A stretch of DNA of 64,000 nt from Straminergon stramineum. Lineage: Eukaryota; Streptophyta; Bryopsida; Hypnales; Calliergonaceae. The notes under the pieces are model-generated. The model saw only the letters and a list, made by a program, of their open reading frames with translations, did not search any database and was not told where the DNA came from. The position numbers and the translations under genes are program-made. Of the stretch, positions 60,398 to 64,000 are shown piece after piece; the stretch's first letter is position 1, and each line of letters starts with the position of its first letter. The DNA is taken from contig OY987263.1 of the NCBI GenBank assembly GCA_963920665.1, forward strand, positions 31,484,547 through 31,548,546. Direction: 5' to 3'.

Positions 60398-61788
60398 CTA
60401 AAATATTGAGATAACTATTTTACAAAATTTAGTTATACACCTTACTTTGAAGTCTCTATATATATATCATATTTTTGTTACTTAATGAGTTTTTTTTATT
60501 AAGATGAAAGATATGCATATGGATGTTTCCTACAATCTATGAAATTGAATTAAAAAAATCCATCACCAATATTTTCCGATCGATTATCATATAAAACCAT
60601 GAATTCTAAATGAAAAAAATGCACAAAAATGATGTTTTGTTTTTTTGAAATTAAACTTTGGTATCAAGTTGATTGGGTCATTACGTAAAAATTGAATATG
60701 ACTTATGCAAGATATTCTAAAATGCCAATTGTATTCTATATTATGCAAAATCCCTAACCTCCAAAATAATTAAATGGTTCAAGACATGATGGTATAACTA
60801 AAAGAGTAATAATCAGTCCAACATTTTTGAAAAAAATTTGTCGAACATATATTTGAATGTCTTGTTATTGAAGAGCTCTTCTTTCAAAGATATATTGATT
60901 GGTTAAAAAAATCACACTATTATAGATCATATTTTACATAATGATATACTTTTCAAAATAAATATAATTTAAAAAATATGAAAGTAAATCTTTGGATTTG
61001 TGACACACCATCTTTACATTGATTTATCAATTTGTAGATATGGAAGGAAATTATGGTTTTGTACATCCCTCATTTTATGGGTGAAAATTCTAGGGTATGT
61101 CAGAAAGGAAGTTGATTTTTGAGCAATAGAAGGAAACAATATGTTTTATGTAGGGTTGTTTTTTAGCCAAAGAGCAAGGTTGTTTTTTAGCAAAATTTTG
61201 CTAAAAAGTGATGAATTTTTTATAGGAAATATTTGACAAAATATTCTTGCTTGTTAGTGGATGAAATCACTAATTTGCTACCAAATCTTGGGACGGTATC
61301 ACTCTATTTTGGATGAATGTACATCATTTTGGATGGATAAATGATATTTCATCCATAGCTTTCCAATTTCATCCATTTACATGGATGTAAATAGCTTCAT
61401 CCTTCATGTGATTATCGCTTGTTGCATTGCCTAAAGTAAATGGAAAAGAAAACACTACCAAAGAGTAGACACCATGGCATGCAATCTTCTTTGATTCCCT
61501 ACCTTAGATTCTAATGTGCTCATTTCTTTCCTTTATATGTTACACTTCTACACTTTCTATTGAGAGAATCTTTATTGGAATGTTCTTGAATCATTCTGGC
61601 ATTTTCACCCCAATTTCATATATAAGACAAAAATTAATATGCAAGGCAAATAATTCCAATTATATTTTTTGAACAACAGAATCTGGTGTTTGTAACATTG
61701 TTGCTAGACATTGTACTATACATCCAAGTGTGTCAGATAGATGGCAGGAAGATAAACTTAGAGATTCAATGATGAGTAGGGGAAGTAA
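60398..61788. other. AT-rich DNA without recognisable gene
   Basis: No gene or bounded repeat was recognised. GGATGAA/TTCATCC words cluster at about 61260-61405. Confidence 0.4.
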
Positions 61789-62147
61789 CCCATTTCTGAC
61801 TACTTAAGCATATATACATATTCACAAGGGAGATTTCAAGAGTGGAAATTTTCCCATGTGTAGAAATAGAGTTCATAAGATTTTTTATAATTTTTCAGAT
61901 TTTTATTTCTCAAAACATAATTATAATAAATTTTTTGGCCAAAGATTTTGCTCTACCCATATTGGTTATATATACCTTCTTATTTCCAACCAAGAGTTGG
62001 TTGCAAAATCCAATAAGGGTTGGTTGCAATATTGAGAATGTTGTAGCCAATCATAATGCACGACAATTGCACTAGGAACTGTGTCAACATTAATCATTGT
62101 AATCACCTCCTGATCCAAATTACTTCACCTTATGTTGCCAGAATGGG
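61789..62147 (-). mobile_element. MITE family 1, copy B
   Basis: About 359 bases, starting CCCATTTCTG and ending CAGAATGGG. On the minus strand it aligns with 4623-4966: GCATTATGATTGGCTACAA, TTTTGCAACCAACTCTTGGTTGGAAATA and CAATATGGGTAGAGCAAAATCTT-like words are shared. No clear target duplication. Confidence 0.68.
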
Positions 62148-62392
62148 GCAGTGATCACAAATGGGTTGCCTCCCCTAATCTTGGTTGGATGGGGTACCAA
62201 TCACTGCAACGTTTAGGTCTATTGGACAATAAACAAAGTGTAACGAATTGGAGAAAGAAGTATATGTAGTATTGCTCTCAACAACTCTCTTATTCCTTAG
62301 TCTCCTTTTGATTATCCCTTTACCCACCACCTTTTCTTATTTTTTGCTTTGTTTCTAGTGAATGGTAGTGAATGGTGATGTTGTCCACAGAT

Positions 62393-64000
62393 ATGACAAA
62401 GACAAGGCCTATCCGAGGGGCCAAAAAGAGGGGAGCTCCTTGTAGCTCCAACTAGGAGGATATTAATATCGAGACAAGTGCTTGCAGTCTAGATTGTCTT
62501 CAATGTCAAAGAGCCTACAAAAACAATTGGATTGACCATGTACTAGAAGTTGACAACAACAAAATGGAAGCAAAAAAGAAGCATGATGATTTTGTGTATA
62601 CGAAGCCAATTTCAATGGAGGGAATTCCAAAGGAGCTTGTGAAGATGATGACGGAGGTTTATCCACTTTTGCAAGAGCACTTTGCAAACTACCCTCCCAA
62701 GTTTTTCAAAGATGTCGTTGGACTATGCAACCATCGGACACTACTTGAAAACGTCACAAAGGAGATCAAAATTATAATAGCTATGATATTAGAAAATTGG
62801 AGCGAAGGGACTACTTGAAATAGGTATCCATGGCACCTCTGCACTAATTTGCTCTAGATCTTGCTCTTCAAAAAGCACTATGCAAAGGTATATGGAGGGA
62901 TGCCGAACAACCAATCTTTCTCTATGAAGTTCCTTGTTGGGTGTATTGCTTCCCTCATTTACAAACTTCCAATGAATTGGGCAGAGGAGACTACATCTTG
63001 TAGAGCACACTACGGTAATGGAACGGGTACTGTAACCTTGAAGAAGCTCACAGAGCCTGTTGGATATTGAGAACAATTGACTGGGCTTATGCACCTGCTC
63101 GGTGAAGTGGTAGCTAGGCTGCGATGGTCTCACAAGAAGGGTAGAGAGGAATTGCAACTCCAAGAGCTAGTGCAAAATCTCACTGTAGAGCACTGCCAAG
63201 CAAAGGACATATTGGGGGATGTGGAAGCCTGCTTGAAATTGCAGTATACTAATTAAGATGCTAAAGTTGGACTTGAAGTTGGCAGATGCACAACATTAGT
63301 TGCAAGCAATTTAAGACGAGGCAATCCAACTCAAGCTAAATAATAAAATTGTAGAGTCCTTGGCTAAGCTGAAGGAGACTCGGGTGATTGTCACCAGACT
63401 GGCAAGAATCCAAGTGGAGCAAGCGGAGCTTGAGGTCAACATTGTGCACTTAGAAAAAGAAGATGTATCAAAGGCGAAGCTTGAACAATTCAATTGTTGG
63501 AAGGACCTAGAGATTGTAAAAGCCAAAAGGTAACTTGAAGAAGGTTTGTATGCAAGATGTGGTACTCCATCCCAAACAAGTCTTCCCCACTTACCCTCTT
63601 CAACAATCTATTCCGCCACTATTTCCCGCTCTACCAAAATTGGAATTTTTCCCATGTTGTCCCAACAAAGGATTCGTTGCTCGTTGTGTTGTACTTGGCC
63701 CTTATGGGTGTTTTTTCCACCCACCATGCTTAGCTGCTCTCTTTCATACAGGGCAACACATTCATCCAAGTTGCATGGCCTAAATTGATGGATCATACGT
63801 GGCCCAATTTTGTATTCCTCTCACAGGATATGGTAAAGCAAAGCTTGAATGTATGGTCAATCGTTTGAATTCTCTCGAAGATCTAACACCCACCATGCTA
63901 AACTTCACATTAAGCAAGCTAGACGGAATGGGGAAATTTGACCACCTAGTAGCACCACAAACTTTGGTTCAAATAGGATACATCCCACCATTCTCTTTAC
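62393..64000 (+). pseudogene. Decayed transposon-like ORF, cut by the window edge
   Basis: From an ATG at 62393 one plus-strand frame runs to about 63255 through stops near 62456 (TAG), 62816 (TGA), 62855 (TAG) and 63068 (TGA). Coding then continues in the next frame, so a frameshift lies near 63255. The N-terminal part is basic (KTRPIRGAKKRGA) and is followed by helical and then clearly coiled-coil-like sequence (63330-63530, rich in Leu, Lys and Glu). Further on, about 63640-63830, is a Cys/His-rich stretch (CCPNKG, GCFFHPPCL, HIHPSCMA-stop, CIP) in another frame. The plan of coiled coil followed by Cys/His cluster resembles the decayed ORF at 1162-3807, but sequence similarity is weak. The frame remains mostly open to the last base, so the element continues outside the window. 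I do not recognise the family. Confidence 0.5.

Noticed and set aside
4623..62147. Idea that the shared 345-base segments at 4.6 and 61.8 kb are the ends of one coding element including the ORFs beside them
   Set aside because: Each segment has its own inverted ends, and a third copy at 32.7 kb has no ORF beside it, so they are better explained as independent MITEs.

Overview
This is a plant nuclear window: spliced genes with GT-AG introns, a thylakoid-type transit peptide, a calmodulin-like protein and a Ty1/copia element primed by initiator tRNA-Met, all set in very AT-rich repeat DNA. The long gene-poor stretches and an unplaced membrane-protein gene fit a bryophyte, lycophyte or fern better than a typical angiosperm, but that is inference. 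No tRNA, rRNA, CRISPR or prokaryotic feature was seen.

Only four genes look intact. Three are clustered at 5.3-9.4 kb: a type-11 methyltransferase (+), a Clot-like thioredoxin (-, convergent with it) and a four-EF-hand calmodulin-like protein (-). The fourth is a two-exon gene at 37.8-40.5 kb (-) for a multi-span membrane protein I cannot place.

The rest is mobile DNA and broken genes. 1.1-3.8 kb (-) holds a decayed RING-like/coiled-coil ORF. 17.56-23.22 kb is a complete copia element with both LTRs, TSD, PBS and PPT, but its polyprotein has eight internal stops. 25.2-31.5 and 53.55-58.2 kb are two copies of one large repeat; the first is longer by about the size of two TTAA-flanked inverted-repeat elements lying in it. 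32.5-33.65 kb is a cluster of three MITEs of three families, and one family recurs at 4.6 and 61.8 kb. 49.3-52.6 kb (-) and 62.4-64.0 kb (+) are decayed transposon-like ORFs.

Host-gene relics are frequent: a plastid-glucose-transporter-like fragment (15.4-15.8 kb), an MGST3-like relic (34.1-34.8 kb), and an O-fucosyltransferase relic followed on the same strand by a PDCD5 relic (40.7-44.4 kb), both keeping introns.

One theme joins these: nearly every internal stop in the relics sits where a single C-to-T change in a Gln (CAA/CAG) or Arg (CGA) codon explains it, usually without frameshift. This suggests deamination of methylated, silenced DNA, though other readings are possible. Coordinates of splice sites and repeat edges were counted by eye and may be off by a base or two.
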